Below are positions 45,185-53,928 of a DNA stretch of 64,000 bases, one piece after another. Under the pieces are notes generated by a model, which was not told where the DNA came from, searched no databases, and saw only the letters and a program-made list of their open reading frames with translations. Each line of letters starts with the position of its first letter. Positions within the stretch are counted from its first letter, which is position 1. The DNA comes from Bernardetia sp. ABR2-2B (GTDB lineage: Bacteria; Bacteroidota; Bacteroidia; Cytophagales; Bernardetiaceae). Position numbers and translations under genes: made by a program. The stretch is from positions 4,353,001-4,417,000 of the forward strand of contig NZ_CP147020.1 in NCBI RefSeq assembly GCF_037126435.1. Direction: 5' to 3'.

Positions 45185-46657
45185 ATGAGCGAAATTCAAG
45201 CCGAAAACGTATCTATTGCAGGTCAAAATTCAGAATCAAAAGAAGATTTTAAAAAACATATAGACGAAATTTTTGAAGCACAACAAAACAATCGTTGGGC
45301 AGTAGCCAAAACAACTACAAAAGAGCGTATCGAAAAACTAAAGCGTTTGCAAGATGCTCTCTTTAATTACCGTGCAGCATTTCATAACTCGCTTCGTCAA
45401 GATTTTGGAAAGCCAGAAGCAGAAACTGATTTATCAGAAATTTATCCTACTTCAAATGAAATAAAACACGCTATTTCGAATCTTGAGAAATGGATGAAAG
45501 ATGAATCTGTAAGCACTCCAGTAGCTCTCTTGGGTTCTAAGTCTTATATTCGTTATGAGCCGAAAGGAGTTTGTTTGATTATTGCGCCTTGGAATTACCC
45601 AGTTAATTTGATTCTAATTCCTCTTGTTTCAGCAATTGCAGCAGGTAATTGTGCTATCTTGAAGCCTTCTGAGTACACGCCACACACCAATGCAATCATG
45701 AAGCAGCTTATCAAAGAAGTTTTTGCTGAAAACGAAGTGGCTTTTGTAGAAGGCGAAGTAGAAGTATCTAAATATTTGACTGAGCAGCCTTTTGACCATA
45801 TTTTCTTCACAGGAAGTACAGCCGTAGGAAAGTCAGTTATGAAAGCTGCTGCTGAAAATCTAACTTCTGTAACACTAGAACTTGGTGGAAAGTCGCCAGT
45901 TATTGTTGATGAGACTTCGAATATTAAAGAAGCTGCCAAAAAAATCGTTTGGGGTAAATTCTTAAATGCAGGTCAGACATGTATTGCTCCTGATTACGTA
46001 TTGGTTCATGAAGATATTGAACACGAACTTATCCAACAAATGCTCAAGTATTTGAGTGAGTTTTATGGTCAGTCTTCGGGAGAGCGTTTGGATTCTCCAG
46101 ATTATGCAAGAATTATCAATGGAAAACAATACAAAGCACTCGTTGAGCTTATCGGAAAAGCAAAAGGACAAGGTGCAGTCATTCATACTGGGGGAACAGT
46201 CGTAGAAGAACAAAACTATATTGCTCCAACAATTATGTCAGAAGTTCCGTTGGATTCGGAAGTGATGCAACAAGAAATTTTTGGTCCTATTATGCCAGTT
46301 ATTCGTTATAAATATCTTAATGATGCTTTGGATTTAATCAACAAAAAAGATAAGCCGTTAGCATTATATCTCTTCTCACAAGAGCGTGAAACTATTGAAA
46401 ATGTACTTTCTTCTACCTCTTCTGGTGGCGTTTGTATTAATGATACAGTGATTCATTATTTTCAACATAATTTACCTTTTGGTGGTGTAAATCATAGTGG
46501 AATCGGAAAAGCACATGGTATTTTTGGTTTTAAGTCATTTTCTAATGAACGTGCTGTTTTAGAGCAACCTACTCGTTTTAGCGCACCTCAACTGATGTAT
46601 CCTCCTTACAAATCAGAAGTAAAATCACTTATTGATTTTACTGTAAAATGGATTTAA
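45185..46657 (+). CDS. Aldehyde dehydrogenase family protein
   Basis: 490 residues, close to class 3 / fatty aldehyde dehydrogenases. It oxidises an aldehyde to the acid with NAD(P). IAPWNYPVNLILIPLVSAIA and FFTGSTAVGKSVM bind the cofactor, LELGGKSPVIVDE holds the general base Glu, GQTCIAPDYVLVH the catalytic Cys, and EIFGPIMPV is the C-terminal signature. A C-terminal extension (PPYKSEVKSLIDFTVKWI) resembles the membrane-associating tail of this class. The range of aldehydes is not known. Confidence 0.93.
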   Translation: MSEIQAENVSIAGQNSESKEDFKKHIDEIFEAQQNNRWAVAKTTTKERIEKLKRLQDALFNYRAAFHNSLRQDFGKPEAETDLSEIYPTSNEIKHAISNLEKWMKDESVSTPVALLGSKSYIRYEPKGVCLIIAPWNYPVNLILIPLVSAIAAGNCAILKPSEYTPHTNAIMKQLIKEVFAENEVAFVEGEVEVSKYLTEQPFDHIFFTGSTAVGKSVMKAAAENLTSVTLELGGKSPVIVDETSNIKEAAKKIVWGKFLNAGQTCIAPDYVLVHEDIEHELIQQMLKYLSEFYGQSSGERLDSPDYARIINGKQYKALVELIGKAKGQGAVIHTGGTVVEEQNYIAPTIMSEVPLDSEVMQQEIFGPIMPVIRYKYLNDALDLINKKDKPLALYLFSQERETIENVLSSTSSGGVCINDTVIHYFQHNLPFGGVNHSGIGKAHGIFGFKSFSNERAVLEQPTRFSAPQLMYPPYKSEVKSLIDFTVKWI

Positions 46658-46658
46658 T

Positions 46659-46683
46659 GTAGCTGACACTTTCCAAGTGTCAG
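46659..46683. repeat. GTAGCTGACA palindrome
   Basis: Arms ctgacactt / aagtgtcag with a tcc loop, two bases after the aldehyde dehydrogenase stop. Exactly reverse-complementary over 25 bases to 32634-32658. Confidence 0.85.
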
Positions 46684-46693
46684 AAATATAGAT

Positions 46694-46732
46694 AAACCTA
46701 TTCTTTCTTTTTTGAAGGAATAGGTTTTTTTG
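46694..46732 (+). terminator. Terminator after the aldehyde dehydrogenase
   Basis: aaacctattctttc and gaaggaataggttt (one mismatch) followed by a T-run. Its right arm overlaps the -33 to -7 spacer of the next promoter. Confidence 0.85.
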
Positions 46733-46740
46733 TACATTTG
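46711..46740 (+). promoter_or_regulatory. Promoter with almost no leader for the HAD gene
   Basis: TTTG at 46711-46714, 18 bases, then TACATTTG at 46733-46740; the gene's ATG is at 46744. Transcription from it would begin at or just past the ATG, so either the mRNA is leaderless or this match is fortuitous. Confidence 0.4.
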
Positions 46741-46743
46741 AGA

Positions 46744-47352
46744 ATGACTAATATTAAAACAATAGTTTTTGATTTATACAATACTTTGATTGAAATAAAA
46801 GAGCCTAGTAATTTCTTTCTAAAGTTATTCAGAACTTCCAAAAATGGGTTTGATTTGGAAGTAAAAGCATATTTACGACTTATTATGACCGTAGATATTG
46901 ATGAACTAATGGATGTTTTACCAAGTGAGTTTGAAAATTTATATAATGAAAATAGGCATACTTTAGAGAGTGAATTACGTTCAGTTGTTGTTTATGAAGA
47001 AGTTATTGATATGCTTGAAGAGTTGAAAAAAGATTTTACTATTTTCTTGATTTCAAATTTAGCATCTCCTTACAAAGAGCCTACTTTTAAATTCGGTTTG
47101 GATAAATTTTTTGATAAAATGATATTTTCTAGTGATTATGGCTATGTGAAGCCTAATCAAGAAATATTTAAAGAAATAGAAATAATTGCTAAAAACAATC
47201 CTAATGAAATTTTGATGATTGGGGATTCTTTTAAATCAGATATTGTAGGAGCAAATACTATGGGATGGAATTATTTGCAAATAAAAAGAGATGGCAATAT
47301 TTTAAAAGATTATGAAATCCAAAACTTAACTGAAATAAGAAAATTTATCTAA
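46744..47352 (+). CDS. HAD superfamily hydrolase
   Basis: 202 residues from ATG 46744. Motif I is VFDLYNTLIE, with the nucleophile Asp and the Tyr at +2 seen in the 2-haloacid dehalogenase/phosphatase branch. The cap domain is at about 15-85, motif II is FLISNLAS, the Lys is in YVKPNQEIF, and motif III-IV is MIGDSFKSDIVGANTMGW. Cytosolic; probably a small-molecule phosphatase. Its start overlaps the upstream terminator region. Confidence 0.85.
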   Translation: MTNIKTIVFDLYNTLIEIKEPSNFFLKLFRTSKNGFDLEVKAYLRLIMTVDIDELMDVLPSEFENLYNENRHTLESELRSVVVYEEVIDMLEELKKDFTIFLISNLASPYKEPTFKFGLDKFFDKMIFSSDYGYVKPNQEIFKEIEIIAKNNPNEILMIGDSFKSDIVGANTMGWNYLQIKRDGNILKDYEIQNLTEIRKFI

Positions 47353-47391
47353 ATTTGATGTTACATTATACAATCAAACTTATCTACTCCA

Positions 47392-48684
47392 ATGCTACAA
47401 AAAACGCTATACTTTATCTTCATAATTGCATTTTTATTCTCTTGTACATCAAATACAGAAACAAAAGAAATTGTATCAACTCCAAAGGAAGAAACTACAA
47501 ACTACGATAATCAGATAACTCAAATTAATGATGTGGCAAATCGCTATCTTGATTTAGGGCGTTTTAGTGGTACACTATTGATTGCTCAAAATGACTCTAT
47601 TATCTTTAATAAAAGCTATGGTTTGGCAGATTATAAAACAGTCAAAGAATTTACAGACAGTACAGCCTTCAAAGTGGGGCATCTTTCTGAGCTTTTTACA
47701 GAAGCTATTATTAGAGATATGACAGAACAAGATTTGCTAAAATTGAATGAAAAAGTAACAACATATATTCCTCAAATAAAACAGGATTTTACAGTCGAAG
47801 AGCTATTAAATCATAAATCAAACCTTCAAACGATTGCCCAAATACAAGAATCGAATTCAAATAAAGCCTATTCATTGATTGATTATGTAAACTTATCAAA
47901 ATCAAATAATCAAGAGAACAAAGTAACAGAAACTCAATCTGAATTAGATTATAATATTTTAGGATTAATTATTGAAAAAATCACGAACAAAACATTTTCA
48001 GAAGTTTTGGAAGACTATGCTCAAAAATGGAATTTAGAAAGCACTTACCTTCAAAAAACAGATACGACACATCTAGCCATTGGTTATTTATTCTATAATT
48101 ATCGCAATCAAGGACTGAAAATAACGCCTTCGCCAAAGTATCAAGACAGTATGGCTTTTAGTAGTAGAGGAATTAAATCGACAGCAAAAGATGTTTTAAA
48201 GTTTGCGAATAATTTTGAAAATCAAAGCTTTGATGTAGAAGGATATTTGATGAATGACGGCTTTAGTTATTCGCTCAAAAAGGACACAGAAAAGCAACAA
48301 ACAATTCTTATTTTGAGCAACCGTAAGCATCCAGTAGCAAGAGAAATGTCTGAAAGTATTGAAAAAATATTGGATAATGAAGAATATGAACTTCCTTTGC
48401 TGCGTCAAGAAATAGCTATTAATCCAAGTTTATTAAAAGAATATGAAGGAGTTTATGCCATGAACGAAAACATGAATCTGACTTTTGTAGCTGAAAGAGA
48501 TAGTTTGTTTGTAGTCATGGGAGAAAACAAAGTAGAGCTAAAACCACAATCTGAAAATCAGTTTTTTATGAATGAGAGTGATGCTTCTATTCGTTTTGAG
48601 AGAGATGAGAATAATAAGGTCTCGAAAGCTATTTTGTTAGATGGTTTCTTGACAGGAAATACAATTTTGAAAGTTGAGGAATAG
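47392..48684 (+). CDS. Beta-lactamase-fold lipoprotein lacking catalytic residues
   Basis: 430 residues. The lipobox is at FLFSCTS (Cys near residue 18). The class C beta-lactamase/serine hydrolase fold is seen in RFSGTLLIAQNDSIIFNKSY, YGLADYKT and DYNILGLIIEKITNKTF. The SxxK site should lie in FKVGHLSELFTEAII, where the expected Ser and Lys align with His and Glu; the YxN site aligns with QSELDYN, so Tyr is also missing. A C-terminal beta domain (about 340-430) is the DUF3471-like strand set. Likely a non-catalytic binding or structural protein in the outer membrane. Confidence 0.8.
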   Translation: MLQKTLYFIFIIAFLFSCTSNTETKEIVSTPKEETTNYDNQITQINDVANRYLDLGRFSGTLLIAQNDSIIFNKSYGLADYKTVKEFTDSTAFKVGHLSELFTEAIIRDMTEQDLLKLNEKVTTYIPQIKQDFTVEELLNHKSNLQTIAQIQESNSNKAYSLIDYVNLSKSNNQENKVTETQSELDYNILGLIIEKITNKTFSEVLEDYAQKWNLESTYLQKTDTTHLAIGYLFYNYRNQGLKITPSPKYQDSMAFSSRGIKSTAKDVLKFANNFENQSFDVEGYLMNDGFSYSLKKDTEKQQTILILSNRKHPVAREMSESIEKILDNEEYELPLLRQEIAINPSLLKEYEGVYAMNENMNLTFVAERDSLFVVMGENKVELKPQSENQFFMNESDASIRFERDENNKVSKAILLDGFLTGNTILKVEE

Positions 48685-48715
48685 TTCATACTTTGAAAGT
48701 AAGTGTATTATTTAA

Positions 48716-48856
48716 GAAGTTGTTTAAGAATGTGAATTCTTCCATAGAATTGGGTTTGTAAATCCAATTCTACGGAAAAATAACCCAGCCTTTGTTGGTG
48801 TTTTAGCATAGCGACACCAACAAATAAACGTACAAAACCTATTCTTAAACAACTTC
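48716..48856. mobile_element. 141-bp double-hairpin element, copy B
   Basis: Perfect 16-bp inverted ends gaagttgtttaagaat and attcttaaacaacttc. Inside are an imperfect palindrome (about 48740-48777, with tagaattgggttt and aatccaattcta) and the REP-like hairpin at 48792-48823. Length and order equal copy A at 30874-31014; differences are scattered point changes. Confidence 0.88.
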
Positions 48857-48889
48857 TAAGCAATTTCAAACCTCTAAAAATAAAAAAAA

Positions 48890-49408
48890 ATGGCTTTAAT
48901 TCTTCCTGTTCGTGGTTTTTCTCCAAAATTTGGTAAAGATTGTTTTCTTGCTCCTAATGCAACTATTGTAGGAGAAGTAGAAATGGGCGATAATTGTAGT
49001 GTGTGGTTTAGTGCTGTCGTTCGTGGCGATGTAAATTATATCAAAATTGGTCATCATACCAACATTCAAGACAACGCCACTATTCATGGAACTTATGAAA
49101 CTGCTCCGACAACTATCGGAAATTATGTAAGTATTGGACATAATGCCATTGTTCATGGCTGTACGATTGAAGATAATGTTTTGATAGGAATGGGTGCAAG
49201 ATTAATGGACGGTGTGATTGTCAGAACTGGAAGTATTGTAGCAGCAGGTGCAGTAGTTTTGGAGGGAACAGAGATTGAAAGTGGGTTTATTTATGCTGGA
49301 GTACCTGCAAAAAAAGTAAAGCCAATTGGAGAAAGAGGAGAAATGCTAGAGCGAATTGCGAATAATTATATTAAATATTCTGGTTGGTTTATGGAAGATA
49401 AGAAATAA
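48890..49408 (+). CDS. Gamma carbonic anhydrase family protein
   Basis: 172 residues. Left-handed beta-helix of hexapeptide repeats (FLAPNATIVGEVEMGDNCSV and onward). The three metal His are in place: His66 (NATIHGTY), His84 and His89 (SIGHNAIVHG), with Arg45 and Asp47 in VVRGDV. The family hydrates CO2 or has related acyl-transfer roles in many bacteria; the class without an acidic loop, as here, is often of low activity. Starts 33 bp after the 141-bp element. Confidence 0.92.
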   Translation: MALILPVRGFSPKFGKDCFLAPNATIVGEVEMGDNCSVWFSAVVRGDVNYIKIGHHTNIQDNATIHGTYETAPTTIGNYVSIGHNAIVHGCTIEDNVLIGMGARLMDGVIVRTGSIVAAGAVVLEGTEIESGFIYAGVPAKKVKPIGERGEMLERIANNYIKYSGWFMEDKK

Positions 49409-49446
49409 TAAAACAATCAAAATTTCCTTTTCCTATCAAAAGTTCT

Positions 49447-49454
49447 TATCTTTG
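49447..49454 (+). promoter_or_regulatory. -7 element upstream of rpsA
   Basis: TATCTTTG, about 235 bp before rpsA, with TTTC near the -33 position. It implies a long leader that includes the small hairpin caggc-N10-gcctg (49641-49660), which could serve S1 autoregulation; this is inference. Confidence 0.4.
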
Positions 49455-49688
49455 TAACTCATTTTCAGATAGATATGTAAAATTCTGTAAATCAATAACT
49501 TACTAGGTTTTGGTTTGAGTTTTATCTCTTCTTAAAAATGAATTTTATTCAAATTATTTTATCACAGTTAAGAAACACCTTATAAGCATAATTTCTTTTA
49601 TTTAGTTTTATCAAATTAATTAAAAAAAATGCTACAAAGGCAGGCACTCAGACAAGCCTGAAAGTAATTGTCATTTTTATTTTATTAT

Positions 49689-51527
49689 ATGAGTAATTCA
49701 AACACTTCAGCAGGCGAAATCAATTGGGAAGAATTAGAGTCTAACAAAACAGGCTTTGGTGCTGGCTACAAGGATTCACGCCAACAAGAACTAGCAGACC
49801 TTTACGAAGAAACTCTTACTGAGTTTTCAGAAAACGAACTTGTTACAGGTACAATCGTAGGTGTTACAGACCGTGAAGCTATCGTAAATATCGGTCATAA
49901 ATCAGACGGACTTGTATCTCTTTCAGAATTTAGAGATTTACCAGAGCTTAAAGCTGGTGACCAAGTAACGGTTTATGTAGAGAAACAAGAAGACGCAAAC
50001 GGACAAATTTTACTTTCTCGTCGTAAGGCAATGGCTCTTCAGGCGTGGAAAAAAATTGAGCAGTCGCATCAAGGCGACGAAGTTATCGAAGGAGTTATCA
50101 AACGCCGTACAAAAGGTGGTTTGATTGCAGATATTTTCGGTATTGAAGCATTTTTACCAGGTTCACAAATTGACGTTAAGCCAATTCGTGATTTTGATGT
50201 ATATGTCGATAAGAAAATGGAATTGAAAGTTGTCAAAATCAATTATGCAAATGACAACGTAGTAGTTTCTCATAAAGTTCTTATTGAGAAAGACCTTGAA
50301 AAACAACGTTTACAAATCCTTGACAACCTTGAAAGAGGACAAGTATTGGAAGGTGTGGTTAAAAATATCACTAACTTTGGTGCTTTTGTTGATTTGGGTG
50401 GTGTAGATGGATTACTTCACATTACTGATATTTCTTGGGGACGTATTTCTCATCCAAACGAAATATTAGAATTAGACCAAAAACTCAATGTTGTTGTTCT
50501 TGATTTTGATGAAGATAAAAAACGTATTTCATTAGGTATGAAACAACTTCAAGAGCATCCTTGGGATTCGCTTGAGGCAAGTTTAGAAGTAGGTACAAAA
50601 GTAAACGGACGTATTGTGAATGTTGCTGATTATGGTGCATTCTTAGAAATCAAACCAGGTGTTGAAGGTTTGATTCACGTTTCTGAAATGTCTTGGTCGC
50701 AGCACTTGCGTAACCCACAAGAATTTTTGAGTATCAATGATACAGTAGATGCAGTTATCTTGACAATTGACCGTGAAGAACGCAAAATGTCATTAGGTAT
50801 CAAACAACTTACTGAAGATCCTTGGACAAAAGAAGAAGTTAAAACAAAATATGCTTCTGGAGAGCGTCATACAGGAACAGTTCGTAACCTTACTAACTAT
50901 GGTTTATTCTTAGAATTGGAAGAAGGAATTGATGGACTTGTTCATATTTCTGACCTTTCTTGGACTCGTAAATTCAAACACCCATCTGAATTTATTAAAG
51001 TAAACGAAAAATTAGAAGTTCAAGTATTAGAACTTGATACAGAACAACGTCGTTTGGCTCTTAGTCATAAGCACATGGAAGAAAATCCTTGGGATACTTT
51101 CGAAACTATCTTTACGCCAAACAGTGTACACAAAGGTACTTTAGTAAACAGAAATGATAAAGGAGCAAATATCGAACTTCCTTATGGTGTTCAAGGTTTC
51201 TCTTCTACAAAACACCTTACTTTGGAAGAAACAGGCAAAACTGCTGAAGTTGGAAACAACATTGACTTCAAAGTAGTAGAGTTTTCTAAAGACGAGCAAC
51301 GCATTATCCTTTCTCACGTAGCTACTTACCGTAGTGGAAAAGACGAAACTGCTGCTCCAGCGAAAGCTAAGAAAGCAAAAGCTTCAAAAGGAGAGGCTAG
51401 TAAAGAAACTGCTTCAAAATCTAAAGACATGAAAAAATCTAAAGATTTAGAAACTACTAGTTCATTAGGAGATAATTCTGCACTTTCTCAGTTGAAAGAC
51501 GATATGAAAGGCGACGAAAGTAAATAA
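49689..51527 (+). CDS. rpsA: 30S ribosomal protein S1
   Basis: 612 residues from ATG 49689 (MSNSNTSAGEINWEELE); an in-frame upstream start adds only hydrophobic residues. Six S1 RNA-binding domains are visible, for example ITNFGAFVDLGGVDGLLHI (third), VADYGAFLEIKPGVEGLIHV (fourth) and LTNYGLFLELEEGIDGLVHI (fifth). The first two and the last are more diverged, as in other S1 proteins. The Lys/Ala/Ser-rich tail is about 65 residues. It delivers mRNA to the ribosome, which matters in a phylum with little Shine-Dalgarno use. A strong terminator follows. Confidence 0.95.
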   Translation: MSNSNTSAGEINWEELESNKTGFGAGYKDSRQQELADLYEETLTEFSENELVTGTIVGVTDREAIVNIGHKSDGLVSLSEFRDLPELKAGDQVTVYVEKQEDANGQILLSRRKAMALQAWKKIEQSHQGDEVIEGVIKRRTKGGLIADIFGIEAFLPGSQIDVKPIRDFDVYVDKKMELKVVKINYANDNVVVSHKVLIEKDLEKQRLQILDNLERGQVLEGVVKNITNFGAFVDLGGVDGLLHITDISWGRISHPNEILELDQKLNVVVLDFDEDKKRISLGMKQLQEHPWDSLEASLEVGTKVNGRIVNVADYGAFLEIKPGVEGLIHVSEMSWSQHLRNPQEFLSINDTVDAVILTIDREERKMSLGIKQLTEDPWTKEEVKTKYASGERHTGTVRNLTNYGLFLELEEGIDGLVHISDLSWTRKFKHPSEFIKVNEKLEVQVLELDTEQRRLALSHKHMEENPWDTFETIFTPNSVHKGTLVNRNDKGANIELPYGVQGFSSTKHLTLEETGKTAEVGNNIDFKVVEFSKDEQRIILSHVATYRSGKDETAAPAKAKKAKASKGEASKETASKSKDMKKSKDLETTSSLGDNSALSQLKDDMKGDESK

Positions 51528-51562
51528 TTTATTCGTGTAGAATAATATATTTCTTTTAACGA

Positions 51563-51598
51563 AAAAACCCTTATTTCTTTATTGAAATAAGGGTTTTT
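51563..51598. terminator. Terminator after rpsA
   Basis: aaaaacccttatttc and gaaataagggttttt are perfect 15-bp arms around a six-base loop. Confidence 0.92.
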
Positions 51599-51636
51599 GT
51601 GTTTTGCATTACTTCTAACTTCTGAAATCTATGCTG

Positions 51637-51669
51637 TTGTTGGTGTTTTAGCGATAGCGACACCAACAA
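51637..51669. repeat. REP-like hairpin, copy near rpsA
   Basis: ttgttggtgttttagcg then atagcgacaccaacaa. Intact arms; between rpsA and the convergent 51684 gene. Confidence 0.85.
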
Positions 51670-51683
51670 TCGCAAATTCTACT

Positions 51684-52184
51684 TTAAGAAAGGACATTTT
51701 GAAAATAACGTTTGAGCCACGTATTGGAAGCCTTATTTTTCCATTGAGAATCCAGTTGTTCTTTTATCTGAACTAAATTATCAAAAATAATCGTATCAGA
51801 AGTGATTTTTTGCTCAATGACGAGTTCTTTTAGTTGAGAAAGAGAAGTAATATTTATTTTTTCTTCTTTATCCAAATAAGCCACTTTAGTTCTGTCAAAG
51901 AGCGAGATTTTAAATTCATCTTCAATAGCTTTCATGAGTTCTACTGATTTATCGATAGAGCAACCTGTTGCTTTTGTAAGTTCTTCATTGACTGCCAAAA
52001 TCAAAAAACGCTTATAACGAATTTCGAAAGAAGAGACTAAAGAGTTTCCGTGTGCTTCCCAATTTTCGATGAAATTTGTTAAAACATTAGTAATCGCCAA
52101 AACTTCGCTATCTGTAAGTTCTCTATCAGATTGATAAATCCAAAGACGAGAGTAAGAAGGCATTTTTTCAAAAGGTAAAAACAT
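51684..52184 (-). CDS. Conserved Bacteroidota protein (often called ABC transporter ATPase)
   Basis: 166 residues from ATG 52184 (MFLPFEKMPSYSRLWIYQS); a longer frame upstream is AT-rich noise. The conserved blocks are WEAHGNSLVSSFEIRYKRFL, ATGCSIDKSVELMK and LFDRTKVAYLD. Databases often name this family ABC transporter ATPase, but I see no Walker A or signature motif, so that name is not supported by the sequence. Function unknown; cytosolic. Confidence 0.78.
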   Translation of the reverse strand: MFLPFEKMPSYSRLWIYQSDRELTDSEVLAITNVLTNFIENWEAHGNSLVSSFEIRYKRFLILAVNEELTKATGCSIDKSVELMKAIEDEFKISLFDRTKVAYLDKEEKINITSLSQLKELVIEQKITSDTIIFDNLVQIKEQLDSQWKNKASNTWLKRYFQNVLS

Positions 52185-52690
52185 AATAATATTATTTATT
52201 ACTATTTTAAAATAAAAAATAGCTTGAATTAATTTAAAAGTTGAAATTTTTATAGATATAGATAGCTCTATTTTATCTGAAAAATAGATAGTCAATATAA
52301 AAATCACTTCAATATATATTGTTAATTGATTATAAAGCCAATTTTATTGCCTAAACAGTTGATTTATTATCAAAAACAAACAGCTCTGCAAAGTTATGTA
52401 TTTTATTAGAAAGTTACAAAATTAAAAGTATTAGTTTTGCTTTAATTTATAACTTATTGATTTTAAGTATATTCAATAATTTGATATTTTTTTATCCTCA
52501 CCTCATCTAATGAATTAATCATTATTATATACATAGCAAGGTTTTAATTTGAATTGTTAAAACTAGTGTTTATGACTACTTCATTTAACAAACCTCACTC
52601 ATTTTAAGTTATACAATTGAAACTTATTCTACTCAAAATAATCTAATAATCTAGGCAAAACAATTCTATTACTATTTTTTACAGCTCATT
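52185..52690. other. 506-bp AT-rich gap without a gene
   Basis: No open frame with coding character on either strand, and no repeat of the families seen elsewhere. It must contain the divergent promoters of the 51684 and 52691 genes, but I found no clear consensus box. Confidence 0.5.
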
Positions 52691-53866
52691 ATGTCAGAAT
52701 CACAAATTAAAAATACTGCTATTACTCAATATGAATCAACTTTATATTTTCCTTTTGAAATCTGTAAAGGAGAAATAGGCAAAAAAGTTCTAATTTCAGA
52801 GCTTTCTCAAACAGTTCTTTGTAGTTCATACAATCAACTTGTGATTAGCTTTTGTATGGAATGGCAGAGCAATAAAAGTGAATTTATAGTTCATACATCA
52901 GGTTCAACAGGCATTCCTAAGCCCATTTCGCTTACTAGAAAACAGATGAAAAATAGTGTTTTTGCAACAGCTCAAGCATTGGACTTGAAGCAGAATGAAC
53001 GTTTTCTAATTTGCCTAAATACTGAATATATTGCAGGGAAAATGATGCTTGTTCGTGGAATGGAATTAGATGCAGAAATGATAATAGTTCCTCCCAAACG
53101 AAATCCCTTGGAAGATTTTGATGAAAAAATGTGGTTTGATTTTGCTGCTTTTGTACCGATGCAATTACAAACTATTTTAGATGAAACTCCTGAAAAAATT
53201 GCGATTTTGCGTCAGATGAAAGCTATTATTATTGGTGGTGCGCCTGTTTCATATTCACTTCTCAAAAAAATACGTTCTACAAAAGCACTCAACAGAGTGC
53301 CTATTTATTCTACCTATGGAATGAGCGAAACGGTTACACATATCGCATTAAAAAGACTTAATAATAAGAGGGGAAAATGCAAAAAAGAGCTTTCAGATAC
53401 TTATAAAACACTTCCAAATGTAAAAATAAAAACGGATGAGCGTGGCTGCTTAGTTATTTCTGCACCTCATACTTTAGGAAAAGAAATTATTACGAACGAT
53501 TTAGTAGATATAAAAAATGAAAATGAGTTTGAATGGCTTGGTCGTGCAGATTTTGCTATAAATACAGGAGGAGTAAAGGTTTTTCCAGAAAAAGTAGAAG
53601 TTTTTATTGAAAGAGCTTTTTATGAATTGAATTTAAAAAGACGTTTCTTTATTTCTTCTAAGCCTGATGAGACATTAGGTGAAAAAGTAATTCTGATTAT
53701 TGAAGGTTTACCATTTGATAAAAAATTTGAAAATGACCTTTTAGAGCATCTCAAAACAAACCTTCCTGCTTATCATGCGCCAAAACAGTTTTTTTACCTC
53801 TCTAATTTTGCTATGACAAAAACAAGTAAAATAGATAGAAAAGAATGTATGAATTTAATTTTTTAA
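52691..53866 (+). CDS. AMP-binding acyl-CoA ligase, MenE-like
   Basis: 391 residues, shorter than typical acyl-CoA synthetases, as for MenE of Bacteroidota. The P-loop is VHTSGSTGIPKPISL; the adenylate motifs are IYSTYGMSETVTHIAL and EWLGRADFAINTGGVKV; the final Lys is in KTSKIDRKE. It likely makes o-succinylbenzoyl-CoA for menaquinone synthesis, but no other men gene is adjacent, so the symbol is left off. The start ATG is preceded by 500 bp of noncoding DNA. Confidence 0.8.
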   Translation: MSESQIKNTAITQYESTLYFPFEICKGEIGKKVLISELSQTVLCSSYNQLVISFCMEWQSNKSEFIVHTSGSTGIPKPISLTRKQMKNSVFATAQALDLKQNERFLICLNTEYIAGKMMLVRGMELDAEMIIVPPKRNPLEDFDEKMWFDFAAFVPMQLQTILDETPEKIAILRQMKAIIIGGAPVSYSLLKKIRSTKALNRVPIYSTYGMSETVTHIALKRLNNKRGKCKKELSDTYKTLPNVKIKTDERGCLVISAPHTLGKEIITNDLVDIKNENEFEWLGRADFAINTGGVKVFPEKVEVFIERAFYELNLKRRFFISSKPDETLGEKVILIIEGLPFDKKFENDLLEHLKTNLPAYHAPKQFFYLSNFAMTKTSKIDRKECMNLIF

Positions 53867-53893
53867 TGAATTTTCAATATCCTTTAAAATAGT

Positions 53894-53901
53894 TATTTTT
53901 G
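53894..53901 (+). promoter_or_regulatory. -7 element before the 53929 gene
   Basis: TATTTTTG with TTTT near the -33 position (53871), 28 bp before the ATG and only 28 bp after the stop of the ligase gene. Confidence 0.4.
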
Positions 53902-53928
53902 TATTTATATAAAAAAAAATATCCTAAA

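Noticed and set aside
51684-52184. Naming this product an ABC transporter ATPase
   Set aside because: No Walker A, Walker B or signature loop is visible in 166 residues.
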